Counted from the first letter of the stretch, positions 19,914-28,581 are shown. The stretch: 64,000 nucleotides of DNA from Pseudomonas monteilii NBRC 103158 = DSM 14164 (GCF_000730605.1 NZ_BBIS01000008.1:62001-126000); one strand, 5' to 3'. Notes: generated from the sequence alone by a model not told the origin. Translations and numbers: made by a program.

Positions 19914-19982
19914 TTATTTGGTTTTTTTGACCAAGTGCGCCATGTTCGCCAATTTGGTGCATTCCATCTTAATTGTTTTCAT
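19914..19982 (-). CDS. 22-aa peptide ORF at the head of the SagB/AurF cassette (candidate precursor or leader peptide)
   Basis: From ATG 19982 the minus strand encodes a 22-residue basic peptide beginning MKTIKMECTK, with one Cys (8), one His (16), one Asn (13) and a Lys-rich end (VKKTK). A GGAGAG ribosome-binding site sits 6 nt before the ATG. A sigma-70-like promoter (TTGTAC, 16 bp, TATTAT) lies about 45 bp upstream, so this is the first translated segment of the transcript. The stop (TAA) is 63 bp before the SagB-like gene. Size and position recall very short RiPP precursors such as PqqA (about 23 aa), but no homologue is recognised. It could instead be a regulatory leader. Confidence 0.5.
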   Translation of the reverse strand: MKTIKMECTKLANMAHLVKKTK

Positions 19983-20025
19983 ATTGTTCTCTCCATTTTG
20001 GTGTCGCGTCATTGCGACGTTTTTG

Positions 20026-20053
20026 ATAATAGCGGTAAGTCCAAGATGTACAA
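20026..20053 (-). promoter_or_regulatory. promoter of the peptide-SagB-AurF-MFS cassette
   Basis: On the minus strand, TTGTAC (20053-20048) and TATTAT (20031-20026) are spaced by 16 bp. Transcription would start near 20019, giving a leader of about 37 nt before the 22-codon ORF. Five of six bases match the consensus at -10 and four of six at -35. Confidence 0.5.
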
Positions 20054-20337
20054 GTCGAAGAGGGTGGCGAAAATTCTGATGGAGTTGTAGGAGTTTTTAC
20101 CATGACCACTTTAAGGCGCGGATTTGTTTCTCTGTAAGGCGTCTAGAATGCGGGTGCTCTAGCATCTCCATGCTGGCTGTTATCATGCGAATTAGATGCA
20201 GGAATTGCTCTGTCTTATCACTGATAACCAGCAAGATCAGGCGTGAATGGATGATGTGAGAGCCTGGGAGCGGTAATTTTTAGATTGTGTTGCGGAGCTG
20301 CGCTTTTCTATTGGGGATTTTGTATCTGGCTTTTCGG
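20054..20337. other. AT-rich intergenic stretch without a supported gene
   Basis: Between the cassette promoter and the REP element after the RND gene I see no protein-coding pattern on either strand. A plus-strand ATG at 20102 with a TAGGAG site opens only 11 codons. The composition matches the cassette rather than the flanks, so this is probably the edge of the inserted segment. No direct repeats or recombination site are visible. Confidence 0.5.
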
Positions 20338-20365
20338 CCTCTTCGCGGGCGAGCCCGCGAAGAGG
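20338..20365. repeat. REP palindrome, GCGGGC type
   Basis: CCTCTTCGCGGGC and its reverse complement are separated by a 2-nt loop (GA). The palindrome lies 5 bp after the stop of the minus-strand RND gene and can form a strong hairpin at the 3' end of that transcript. Confidence 0.85.
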
Positions 20366-20370
20366 ACGGA

Positions 20371-23300
20371 TCAGGCTGCCGCAGGCTGCTTTGCCACCGC
20401 CTTGTGCGCCAACAAGGTGTAGATACAAGGCAGCACAAACAGGGTAAACAGCGTGCCAATCGACATCCCGGTGGCAATCACCGTACCGATGTCAAAACGG
20501 CTCACCGCCCCCGCACCGGTCGCCAGAATCAGCGGCACCATGCCGAACACCATCGCCGCCGTGGTCATCAGCACTGGCCGCAGTCGAATGGCCGCCGCTT
20601 CCTCGATGGCCTCACGCACGCTCAAGCCGCGCTCCGCACGCAACTGGTTGGCGAATTCGACGATCAGGATGCCGTGCTTGCTGATCAGCCCGATCAAGGT
20701 CACCAGCCCGACCTGGGTGTAGATGTTCATGCTCGAAATACCCAGGAACAGCGGCAGCAGCGCCCCGCAGATCGACAACGGCACCGTTACCAGAATCACC
20801 AGCGGGTCGCGGAAACTCTCGAACTGTGCAGCCAACACCAGGAAGATAATTGCCAGCGCCAGGCCAAAGGTGACCCACAGTGCGCTGCCTTCCTGCACGT
20901 ACTGGCGTGCCACGCCGGCATAGTCGAAGGCGAAGCCTTCCGGGGCCTCTTCGCGGGCGATGTCCTGCACGGTTTTCAGCGCTTCGCCCAGGCTGACCAT
21001 GGGCACGCCCTGGATGATCGCCGAGTTCAGCTGCTGGAACTGGTTGAGCTGGCGCGGGCGGGCGCGGTCGGTGAGGGTGATCAGGGTCGACAGCGGCAGC
21101 ATCTGACCCTGGTCATTCTTCACGTAGTAGTTGTTCAGCCAGCCGGGGTTGTCGCGGTACGGCCGTTCGACCTGGGCAATCACCTTGTAGCTGCGGCCTT
21201 CGAGGGTGAAGCGGTTGATTTCCGCCTCGCCCAGCAGGGTGGCCAGGGTGCCGCCGAGGGTGTCCATCGATACCCCCATCTGCGCGGCCTTGGCCCTGTC
21301 GATGTCCACCACCACTTCGGGCTTGTCGAAGGCCAGGTCGATGTCGAGGAACGCGAACTTGCCGGATGCCTGCGCGCGGGCCTTGATGCGCTGCGCTACG
21401 TCCAACAGTGCCGGATAGTCGCCAGCGGTGTTGATCACGAACTGGAACGGCAGGCCCTCGCCGGTGCCGGGCAGGGAGGGCAGGTTGAAACCGAAGATCT
21501 GCAAGCCGCCGATTTCCTCAAGTTTGGCCTGCACCAGCGGCAACAGCTCCATCTGCGTGCGCTCGCGTTCGTCCCAGGGTTTGAGCAGGAAGCCGCCGAT
21601 GCCGGTTTGCACGCCGTTGAACCCGTTGATCTGGAACGATGAGTAGTACTCGGGGAAGGCCTTGAACAAGGGGGTAAATTCGTCGGTGTAGGCGTTGAGG
21701 TAATCGAGGTTGGCCGGCTGCGGCGAGCTGCTCATCATGAAAATCACCCCCTGGTCCTCGTTGGGGGCGAGTTCGTTCTGGGTGAACGTGAGCAGCACCG
21801 GGATCAGGCACAGGATGATCACGGCAAACACCAGCACCACCGGGCGGCTGTCGAGGGTGGCATGCAGCAGGCGCTGGTAGCGCACCTTCAGGCGTTCGAA
21901 CAGCACGTCCAGGCGGTGGGCCAGGCCACTGGGGTTCTGCTCCTGGCGAAGCAGCAGGGCGCACATCATCGGCGACAGGGTGAGAGCGACGATGCCAGAG
22001 ATGATGACCGCCCCGGCCAAGGTCAGGGCGAACTCCTTGAACAAGGCCCCGGTAAGCCCTGTGAGGAAGCCGATCGGTGCATACACGGCAGCCAGGGTGA
22101 TGGTCATCGACACCACCGGCAGGGCGATTTCGCGGGCGCCCTCAAGGGCCGCATCGAATGGCGATTTGCCTTCGTCCATGTGCCGGTGGATGTTTTCCAC
22201 CACGACAATGGCGTCGTCCACCACCAGGCCGATGGCCAGCACCATGGCCAGCAGGGTCAGCAGGTTGAGCGAGTAACCCATCATCTGCATGAAGAACAGC
22301 ACGCCGATCATCGACAGCGGAATGGTCACCACCGGGATCAGCACCGAGCGCAAGGCACCGAGGAACAGGAACACCACCACGATGACGATCAGCACCGCCT
22401 CGCCAAGGGTCTTGATCACTTCGTCGATCGAGGCCTGGATGAACAGCGTGGCGTCGTAGGCAATCGATACCTTCAACGCCGAAGGTAACTGGCTCTCCAG
22501 CTCGGGCATGATGCGTCGCACTTCCTTGATCACGTCCAGCGGGTTGGCAGCGGGGGTGGCCTTGATACCGATGTACACCGACGGGGTGCCGTCGAACGAG
22601 CTGACCGTGTCGTAGTTTTCCGCACCCATCTCGACCCGCGCCACATCGCCCAGGAGCACGCGGCTGTCGCCGTTGGTCTTGACCGGCAGGGCGGCGAACG
22701 CCTCGGCCGACTTCAACTCGGTGCTGGCGTTGATGCTGGTGACCACGTATTCGCCCTTTACCTCGCCGGCAGCGGAGAGGAAGTTGTAGCGGCGCACGGC
22801 GTTGGTCACATCGGTGGCCGACAGGCCGAAACCGGCCAGTTTCACCGGGTCCAGCCACAGGCGCATGGCAAACACCTGGTTGCCGAGGATCTCCGCTTCG
22901 GCCATGCCCGGCAGGGTGGCCAGCTTGGGCTGGATGACCCGCGACAGGTAGTCGGTGATCTGCGGGTTGCTCATCTCCTTGCTGTAGAAACTGACGTACA
23001 TCAGCGCCGAGGCGTCGGCGGCTTCCTTGCTGAGTACCGGGTCTTCGGAGTCCTGCGGCAGTTTGTTGCGCACTTCGTTGGCCTTGGCCAGCAGCTCGGT
23101 GAACAACCGGTCGCTGTCGGCGCCGATGCGCGCGTAGATGGAAATGATCGAGAAGTTCTGCCGGCTCACCGAGGTCATGTAGTCGATGCCTTCGGCACTG
23201 GCCAGGCTCTGCTGCAACGGCTGAGTGATGTAGCCCTGGATGGTTTCGGCGTTGGCCCCGGGGTAGGCGGTAGTCACCGTGATCAGGGCGTTTTCCATTT

Positions 23301-23415
23301 GTGGGTACTGGCGGATCTGCAGCTTGTTCCAGGCCTGGAAACCCAGCAGCAGGATCAGCAGGCTGACCACACTGGCCAGCACCGGGCGGCGGATGAACGG
23401 GTCGGTGAACGCCAT
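20371..23415 (-). CDS. RND multidrug efflux transporter (HAE1/AcrB family, MexW-like)
   Basis: A 1014-residue inner-membrane pump of the hydrophobe/amphiphile efflux-1 family. It has the usual 12-helix layout with two large periplasmic loops. The start DPFIRRPVLASVVSLLILL is typical, and the paired aspartates of proton transfer in helix 4 are seen as GLVVDDAIVVVEN (about residue 400). It works with the fusion protein encoded 10 bp upstream and an outer-membrane channel. No channel gene is adjacent, as in the P. aeruginosa mexVW locus, so it probably borrows one. The ATG follows GGAGGCAGGC. Substrates are not readable from sequence. Confidence 0.93.
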   Translation of the reverse strand: MAFTDPFIRRPVLASVVSLLILLLGFQAWNKLQIRQYPQMENALITVTTAYPGANAETIQGYITQPLQQSLASAEGIDYMTSVSRQNFSIISIYARIGADSDRLFTELLAKANEVRNKLPQDSEDPVLSKEAADASALMYVSFYSKEMSNPQITDYLSRVIQPKLATLPGMAEAEILGNQVFAMRLWLDPVKLAGFGLSATDVTNAVRRYNFLSAAGEVKGEYVVTSINASTELKSAEAFAALPVKTNGDSRVLLGDVARVEMGAENYDTVSSFDGTPSVYIGIKATPAANPLDVIKEVRRIMPELESQLPSALKVSIAYDATLFIQASIDEVIKTLGEAVLIVIVVVFLFLGALRSVLIPVVTIPLSMIGVLFFMQMMGYSLNLLTLLAMVLAIGLVVDDAIVVVENIHRHMDEGKSPFDAALEGAREIALPVVSMTITLAAVYAPIGFLTGLTGALFKEFALTLAGAVIISGIVALTLSPMMCALLLRQEQNPSGLAHRLDVLFERLKVRYQRLLHATLDSRPVVLVFAVIILCLIPVLLTFTQNELAPNEDQGVIFMMSSSPQPANLDYLNAYTDEFTPLFKAFPEYYSSFQINGFNGVQTGIGGFLLKPWDERERTQMELLPLVQAKLEEIGGLQIFGFNLPSLPGTGEGLPFQFVINTAGDYPALLDVAQRIKARAQASGKFAFLDIDLAFDKPEVVVDIDRAKAAQMGVSMDTLGGTLATLLGEAEINRFTLEGRSYKVIAQVERPYRDNPGWLNNYYVKNDQGQMLPLSTLITLTDRARPRQLNQFQQLNSAIIQGVPMVSLGEALKTVQDIAREEAPEGFAFDYAGVARQYVQEGSALWVTFGLALAIIFLVLAAQFESFRDPLVILVTVPLSICGALLPLFLGISSMNIYTQVGLVTLIGLISKHGILIVEFANQLRAERGLSVREAIEEAAAIRLRPVLMTTAAMVFGMVPLILATGAGAVSRFDIGTVIATGMSIGTLFTLFVLPCIYTLLAHKAVAKQPAAA

Positions 23416-23425
23416 GCCTGCCTCC

Positions 23426-24574
23426 TCAGTCCTTGCCCGGCGCGCCCTGTTCGGGCTTGAGGGCTTTGTCCTGGCCGATGCGGATCGCGGCGCCCGGGGT
23501 GAGCTTGAGTTGCCCGGCGGTAACCACCTGCTCCCCGGCTTGCAGGCCCTTGCTGACCACCACCACGCCGTCGCGGCGCTCGCCGGTCTGTACGGTGCGT
23601 TGTTCAGCGACTAGCAGGGGTTGGCCCTTGTCGTCGTTTTCCTGCTTGCCGTCCTTGTCCTTCTTCGGCGTGGCGACGTAAACCGAGTTGCCATACAGGG
23701 TGTAGGTAATGGCGCTTTCCGGCACCACCACTTGTGGCTGTGGGTTAGGCAGCAGCACCAACAGGCTGGCGAACATGCCCGGCAGCAGTTTGCCGTCGGG
23801 GTTGGCCAGGGTGGCGCGCACCAGTAGGTTGCGCGTGGTTTCCTCGACCTTGGGGTTGATGGCGCTGAGGCTGGCGGTGAAGGTCTGGCCGGGGTAGGCG
23901 GCTACCTGCACCAGCACCTGCTGGCCCAGGCTCAACTGCGGCAGGGCCTGTTCCGGTACGTTGAAGTCGACGTACAGGCTGGATGTGTCCTGCAGGGTGG
24001 CAATCACCGTGCCGGCGGCCAGGTACTGGCCGATGTCCACCTGGCGGATGCCGATGGTGCCGCTGAACGGGGCGTTGATGCTTTTTTTGATCTTCTGCGC
24101 CTTGAGTTGCTCGACCACCGCCTGGTTGCGGCGGTACTGAGTGGTAAGGCGGTCGAACTCGCCGCGCGAGATGGCCGAGTCGCCGACCAGCTGGCTGCCG
24201 CGGCCGAAATCGACCTTGGCCAGGCCCAGGTCGGCCTGGGCGGTGCCAAGCAGGGCGGTTTCCTGGTCATCGTTGAGTTGCAGCAGTAACTGGCCGGCTT
24301 TGACCTGCTGCCCCGAGTCGAAGTGCAGGGCTTTGACGATGCCTTCCACCTCCAGGCTCAGCTCCACACCCTGCAGTGCCTTGAGGCTGCCCACGGCGGG
24401 TAGGCGCGCTTGCCACTGGCGCTGTTCGGCCAAGGCTGCCGCAACGGTGATGGGCGGCTTGGGGGCAGTGAACACCTGGATCTGCTGGTAGATCGAGAAC
24501 GCCTTGTAGCCCCCCAGGGCCAGCACCATCAGCAGAACCACGGCCAACATGATGAGCATGCGGCGGCGTAGCAT
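23426..24574 (-). CDS. RND periplasmic adaptor (membrane fusion protein, MexV-like)
   Basis: A 382-residue adaptor. It has an N-terminal membrane anchor or signal (residues 7-25), a lipoyl/biotinyl half-motif VEGIVKALHFDSGQQVKAG (about 75-93), an alpha-hairpin (about 100-160), the second lipoyl half around INAPFSGTIGIRQVDIGQYL, and the C-terminal beta domains. It links the RND pump to an outer-membrane channel across the periplasm. It is first in a two-gene operon with the pump 10 bp downstream. The start follows AAGGAA with 8-nt spacing. Gene order and the missing channel gene match mexVW of P. aeruginosa. Confidence 0.92.
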   Translation of the reverse strand: MLRRRMLIMLAVVLLMVLALGGYKAFSIYQQIQVFTAPKPPITVAAALAEQRQWQARLPAVGSLKALQGVELSLEVEGIVKALHFDSGQQVKAGQLLLQLNDDQETALLGTAQADLGLAKVDFGRGSQLVGDSAISRGEFDRLTTQYRRNQAVVEQLKAQKIKKSINAPFSGTIGIRQVDIGQYLAAGTVIATLQDTSSLYVDFNVPEQALPQLSLGQQVLVQVAAYPGQTFTASLSAINPKVEETTRNLLVRATLANPDGKLLPGMFASLLVLLPNPQPQVVVPESAITYTLYGNSVYVATPKKDKDGKQENDDKGQPLLVAEQRTVQTGERRDGVVVVSKGLQAGEQVVTAGQLKLTPGAAIRIGQDKALKPEQGAPGKD

Positions 24575-24692
24575 AAGTCCGGTTCCTTGGATTCGGTTGT
24601 TATTCGTTTAGACACGACAACGGGCGATCCTGCCCACGTGTGGATGGGGGAAGTATTGACTGTTTTTGGGGGGAGGGGCGTGAAATGCTTGT

Positions 24693-24788
24693 GCCGGCCT
24701 CTTCGCGGGCAAGCCCTCTCTCACAGAAACCGCGTAGTCAGCGGATTGTACGGTCCCTGTGGGAGCGGGCTTGCCCGCGAAGAGGCCA
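24693..24788. repeat. REP pair, GCGGGCAAGCCCGC type
   Basis: A truncated left copy (GCCGGCCTCTTCGCGGGCAAGCCC) faces a full right copy (GGGAGCGGGCTTGCCCGCGAAGAGGCC) across about 45 bp. It lies between the efflux operon promoter and the 3' end of the DUF1513 gene. Confidence 0.8.
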
Positions 24789-24806
24789 GTGAAGGCCGCA
24801 GAAAAA

Positions 24807-25904
24807 TCAGACGAGATGCAGGTGGTTGTCCCAGAAACCGGACGGCAGGTTCATCGGCTGCCCGACCAGTTCGGCCTTGCGGCAATCGTAGAACCGACAA
24901 CGGCCCTGCCCGGAGGTAACGACAAATCCATCCTTCACCGCGCCAACCCCAGCGCAATCGGGCATCGGTGCATCCAGCCGCACCGCACCCGTGTCCAGGT
25001 CCCAGACAAACAACCGGTTGGCCCGTGGCGCAGTCAGCGCCACCAGCCGCAGCTCGCTGTGGATCGCGACACTGGCGGTGTACTGGGCCATGGCCTGCAA
25101 CTGCCGCTCCGGCACCGGGAAGGCCTTGAACGGCTCGCCCGGGCGCTTGATCGCCAACAGCTCGGCCGTTTCATCGGCATCACCCATGAACTGCTGGCAG
25201 GCGGCGATGGTGCCATCGCTGCCCACTGCCAGGTGACGCACGCTGTTCATCTGCTGGGCCAGGGTTTCCTTACTCAGCAATGTGCCGTCGCGCTGCATCA
25301 GCACAAGGCTCGGTTCCATGGCATTGAGGTTCATCTCCACCCGGCTTTCGGCTTCGGTACGAATGCCGCCGTTGGCCACGATCAGCGTCTCGCCGTCGGG
25401 CAACCAGGCGACCTCGTGCGGTCCGATGCCGTGGGTCGGGATCTCGCCGGTGTGTACCAGGCGTTCGCCCTCAAAACGGTACACGCCCAGCACGCCACGC
25501 CCAGGGTCGGTAGTATCGTTCTCGGTGGCATACAGCCATTCACCCCCTTTGTGCACCACGGCGTGGCCGTAGAAGTGCCGGTTCGGCTGCGAGGTCACGG
25601 TTTGCAGCAGGCGCCCGTCGCGCAAGTCGACCAAGTAGCTTTCGGTACCGGGGCGGCGGGCGACGAACAGGGCGATCGGCTGCTCGGGGTGGTGGATGAT
25701 GGCGTGGCAACGCTGGGCGACCTGGGTGCTGAACACCTGGGTGCCGTCCAGGCGGAAACCCACGGCATAGTGCTTGCCGTCGCCATCGTCACGCGCCGAA
25801 AGCAGCAGGGGTTCGCTGCCTTTGTTGCGGAACAGGCTCCAGCCGCCCAAGGTCAGGGCACTGAGCAAAACGCTACCGAGTTTGAGGGCCTGGCGTCGCA
25901 GCAT
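24807..25904 (-). CDS. DUF1513 beta-propeller-like exported protein
   Basis: A 365-residue protein with a twin-arginine-like N-terminus (LRRQALKLGSVLLSALTLGGW), suggesting Tat export. The rest is repeated short beta strands of propeller type (for example EVAWLPDGETLIVANGGI and RHLAVGSDGTIAACQQF), matching the DUF1513 family. In Pseudomonas it sits at the end of an imelysin/di-heme cluster and is thought to take part in iron acquisition; its biochemical role is unknown. Only 2 bp separate it from the imelysin gene upstream. Confidence 0.85.
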   Translation of the reverse strand: MLRRQALKLGSVLLSALTLGGWSLFRNKGSEPLLLSARDDGDGKHYAVGFRLDGTQVFSTQVAQRCHAIIHHPEQPIALFVARRPGTESYLVDLRDGRLLQTVTSQPNRHFYGHAVVHKGGEWLYATENDTTDPGRGVLGVYRFEGERLVHTGEIPTHGIGPHEVAWLPDGETLIVANGGIRTEAESRVEMNLNAMEPSLVLMQRDGTLLSKETLAQQMNSVRHLAVGSDGTIAACQQFMGDADETAELLAIKRPGEPFKAFPVPERQLQAMAQYTASVAIHSELRLVALTAPRANRLFVWDLDTGAVRLDAPMPDCAGVGAVKDGFVVTSGQGRCRFYDCRKAELVGQPMNLPSGFWDNHLHLV

Positions 25905-25906
25905 GA

Positions 25907-26971
25907 TCAGTCACCGTCGTTGGCATTGAAGCCCAGCTGAATGTTCAACGCCTTGGCCAGGTCGCCTTCGTGCAGGCGATGGACAGCGTTGAGGCTGTCG
26001 TAGATCTGGTTCAGTGTTTGCTGGCCAGCGTCGTCCGCCAGCAGCTCGCCCAGCGACTTCTGGTTGTCGGCCAGCAGTTTGAGCGAGGTAGCGTAGGCGG
26101 CGTCGATCTTGTCCGCCAGCGCTTTCTGATCGCTGGACAGCAAGCCGCGCAGGCCCTGGTTGTCGACCCCGACCCAGACGGTCTCGGCCGCCTTGAGGGT
26201 GGCTTCCAGGCTCTTGAGCGAGGAGTGGCTGCGCCAGGCTTCGGCCTGCAACGGCTGCGGGATGCCCTTGCTCTGGCGGCCCATCGGCGCACCCAGCTTC
26301 TTCTTCAGAGTATCCAGGGCGGTGACCTGGGAGCGCAGCAGGTCGGCGATCGCCTCGTGGGAGTCGGCGTAGCGCTGGTTGGGGAACTTGGTCATCTGCG
26401 ACAGCATGCCGTCGGTGCTGTTCCAGCTCTTGAGGATATCCTCGGCGAGTACCTTCTGGTGTTCACCAATGGCCACCAGCAGCGGGCAGTAGCGGGCTTT
26501 CTGCTCGGCAGTGGCAATGTCCGGCTTGCTGTCGAACAGGATGTACTCGTAGGCCGACAGGCCGCGTACCACCACGCTGGCCTTGCCCAGGGAAGCGACG
26601 TCTACCGGCTTGTCGCCGTTGACCAGCTGCTCGACCTGGCGGCCGACCAGGTTCTTCTTGTCGGGCCAGAACTGTACCTGCCAGGCGCGGTTGCCTTCGG
26701 CCAGTGGGCCGACCAGCAGCGGTTGCAGCTCGGCCCAGGCCTTTTGCGCCTTGAGGAAGTCGGCACGGGCCTTTTCCAGGTCTTCCTTGCCTTCGCAGTA
26801 GGCCAGGGCGCTGGCGGCCAGCGTGCGGTCGGCTTCGACCCAGCGGCTGTAAGTGGGCAGGATGACCTGCTTGGCGATGGCAGCGGAGGTGACGGCTTGC
26901 GGGTCCTGCGGCGAGCAGGCGCCGAGGGCGAGTGCAGCGAGGCTGGTGAACAACAGTTTGGGTCGGAACAT
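25907..26971 (-). CDS. imelysin-family lipoprotein (M75-like)
   Basis: A 354-residue lipoprotein with lipobox LALGAC (Cys19), followed by an all-helical imelysin/EfeO-like domain. Members bind iron or take part in iron uptake; the M75 'peptidase' label comes from early work on IcmP and catalysis is doubtful. The GxHxxE motif seen in the icmP product at 28582 is not obvious here, so this is the diverged second imelysin of the cluster. It lies 20 bp after the di-heme protein gene and 2 bp before DUF1513, in one operon. Confidence 0.85.
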   Translation of the reverse strand: MFRPKLLFTSLAALALGACSPQDPQAVTSAAIAKQVILPTYSRWVEADRTLAASALAYCEGKEDLEKARADFLKAQKAWAELQPLLVGPLAEGNRAWQVQFWPDKKNLVGRQVEQLVNGDKPVDVASLGKASVVVRGLSAYEYILFDSKPDIATAEQKARYCPLLVAIGEHQKVLAEDILKSWNSTDGMLSQMTKFPNQRYADSHEAIADLLRSQVTALDTLKKKLGAPMGRQSKGIPQPLQAEAWRSHSSLKSLEATLKAAETVWVGVDNQGLRGLLSSDQKALADKIDAAYATSLKLLADNQKSLGELLADDAGQQTLNQIYDSLNAVHRLHEGDLAKALNIQLGFNANDGD

Positions 26972-26991
26972 GCCCGGCTCCTTAGCGCGTT

Positions 26992-28419
26992 TTAAAGTGA
27001 ATTCAGGAACGCCAGCAGCGCACTGCGTTGCTCGGCATTGAACGTGAGTACGAAGTTGCGTGCCGCCTCGGCTTCGCCCCCGTGCCAGAGCACGGCTTCC
27101 AGCAGGTTACGGGCGCGGCCGTCGTGCAGGAACTGGCTGTGGCCGCTGACCGTTTCGCTCAGGCCGATGCCCCACAGGGGCGGGGTACGCCAGTCCTGGC
27201 CGTTGGCGGCGAACTCGGTGCGCTCATCGGCCAGGCCTGGGCCCATGTCGTGTAGCAGCAAGTCGCTGTAGGGGCGGATGACCTGGTTGGCCAACTCTGG
27301 CTCGGCAGCATCGGCGGCGGTGGTGAACTGCGGTGTATGGCAACCCTGGCAGCCGGCCTGGTAGAACAGGTTCTTGCCTGCCAGCACCTGCGGCGAGCCG
27401 ACGTCGCGGCGGGCCGGCACCGCCAGGTTGCGGGTGTAGAAGGTGACCAGGCGCAGGATGTTGTCGCTGACTTCCTTTTCGCCATTGGCACCGTCGCCAT
27501 TGGGCGCGGCGAGGCAGTCGGTTTGTGCCGGGGTGCAATCGTCTTTGGGCTGCAGGGTGCTGGTCAGGCCCATGTCGCCGGCAAAGGCGTGCACGTTCTG
27601 CTGGTTGACGTTGGGCTGCCCGGCTTTCCAGCCGAAGCGCCCGACCACGGTCTTGCCCAGGGCGTCGTCCCACACGCGGTTGGCTCGCCCGCGGATGCCG
27701 TCGTGGTTGCGGTCATCGGGGTCTTCGTTGGCCAGCAAGTCGGTTTCGGGGATGGCTTCGAGCAGGCCCAGGCCGATCATTGGTGGCGCCACCCGCGCCG
27801 AAAAGCGCGTGTCGGGGTGCATGACGCCGTAGCCGAGCTGGCTGATCTGCAGGGTCGGCTTGCGCAGTTCGACCTGATGGCCGTCCTTGAACGACACGGT
27901 TTCGCGGGTGTAACTCACCCGTACCTTGCCTTCCGGCGCCACACCGGGGATGGCCATGTCCTGCAGCTGAGTGCCGTACACCGGCTCAGGCACCACGCCC
28001 AGGCGCTCGATGACCTTGGCCAGATAGGGCTGGTCGGGGATCGACAGGCGCACCAACATGCCCACCGCGTTGCTATTGCCCGGCTCTGGCGGGTGGCCGC
28101 GGCCATCGCGCACATGGCAGTTCTGGCAGGCGTTGGTGTTGAACAGCGGGCCCAAGCCGTCGCGGGCGGTGGTGGTGGAAGGGGCGATCACCCAGGGGTT
28201 GCGGAAGAAACTGTTGCCCACGGCGAAGTCCACGCGACGTTCGGCTGCGAGGTTGGCCAAGGGCAGGGAGTAGGCGTTGCGGTCAGTCCGCTGCACGGTT
28301 GCCTTGCCGCCCGACAATGCTTCGCCGGGTTCGGCCTGGGTGAAACGCGGGGCGTCGTCACAGGCAGAGAGGGCGAGGACCAGCATCAGCGGGGAGAGTC
28401 GGGACAGCGACGAGGACAT
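26992..28419 (-). CDS. di-heme c-type cytochrome lipoprotein (DUF1111/DHOR family)
   Basis: A 475-residue lipoprotein (lipobox LALSAC, Cys20) with two CxxCH heme-c sites: CQNCH near residue 97 and CQGCH near residue 356. The surrounding sequence matches the di-heme thiol-oxidoreductase-like DUF1111 family. It likely transfers electrons in the periplasm. Its fixed partnership with imelysins in pseudomonads suggests it oxidises or reduces iron during uptake; that link is inferred from gene context. First gene of the three-gene unit 28419-24807. A Fur-box-like sequence lies about 60 bp upstream. Confidence 0.88.
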   Translation of the reverse strand: MSSSLSRLSPLMLVLALSACDDAPRFTQAEPGEALSGGKATVQRTDRNAYSLPLANLAAERRVDFAVGNSFFRNPWVIAPSTTTARDGLGPLFNTNACQNCHVRDGRGHPPEPGNSNAVGMLVRLSIPDQPYLAKVIERLGVVPEPVYGTQLQDMAIPGVAPEGKVRVSYTRETVSFKDGHQVELRKPTLQISQLGYGVMHPDTRFSARVAPPMIGLGLLEAIPETDLLANEDPDDRNHDGIRGRANRVWDDALGKTVVGRFGWKAGQPNVNQQNVHAFAGDMGLTSTLQPKDDCTPAQTDCLAAPNGDGANGEKEVSDNILRLVTFYTRNLAVPARRDVGSPQVLAGKNLFYQAGCQGCHTPQFTTAADAAEPELANQVIRPYSDLLLHDMGPGLADERTEFAANGQDWRTPPLWGIGLSETVSGHSQFLHDGRARNLLEAVLWHGGEAEAARNFVLTFNAEQRSALLAFLNSL

Positions 28420-28478
28420 GCAAAATCCTGGGCGTGGACGAAAAACCGGCGTGCAAGCTTAGCAAAGTGGGGGTGTTT

Positions 28479-28499
28479 GAATAAGAGCAATTTGCAATT
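28479..28499 (-). promoter_or_regulatory. possible Fur box upstream of the di-heme/imelysin operon
   Basis: Read on the minus strand, AATTGCAAATTGCTCTTATTC has the AT-rich hexamer pattern of Pseudomonas Fur sites. The match to the 19-bp consensus is partial. The position (about 60 bp before the start codon) and the iron-type genes support it. Confidence 0.35.
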
Positions 28500-28532
28500 A
28501 CTGGATGAAATCGGTGTCAGAGGGCCATAAGC

Positions 28533-28562
28533 AAAAAAGGCGACCCGAAGGACGCCTCTTTT
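28533..28562 (-). terminator. intrinsic terminator of icmP
   Basis: On the minus strand AGAGGCGTCC-TTCG-GGTCGCCT is followed by TTTTTT, about 20 bp after the icmP stop. The stem has one mismatch and a UUCG-type loop. Confidence 0.85.
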
Positions 28563-28581
28563 CAGAACCGCTACCGCAAGA

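Noticed and set aside
19732..20079. 115-codon hydrophobic plus-strand frame across the head of the SagB cassette
   Set aside because: It is antisense to the SagB N-terminus and the small ORFs and lacks a ribosome-binding site. The minus-strand genes explain the region.
20102..20137. 11-codon plus-strand ORF with a TAGGAG site upstream of the cassette
   Set aside because: Too short to support, and nothing downstream on the plus strand to be controlled.
20287..21642. 451-codon open frame opposite the RND transporter
   Set aside because: Rich in Gln, Arg and His with no hydrophobic pattern. The RND gene on the minus strand explains the sequence.
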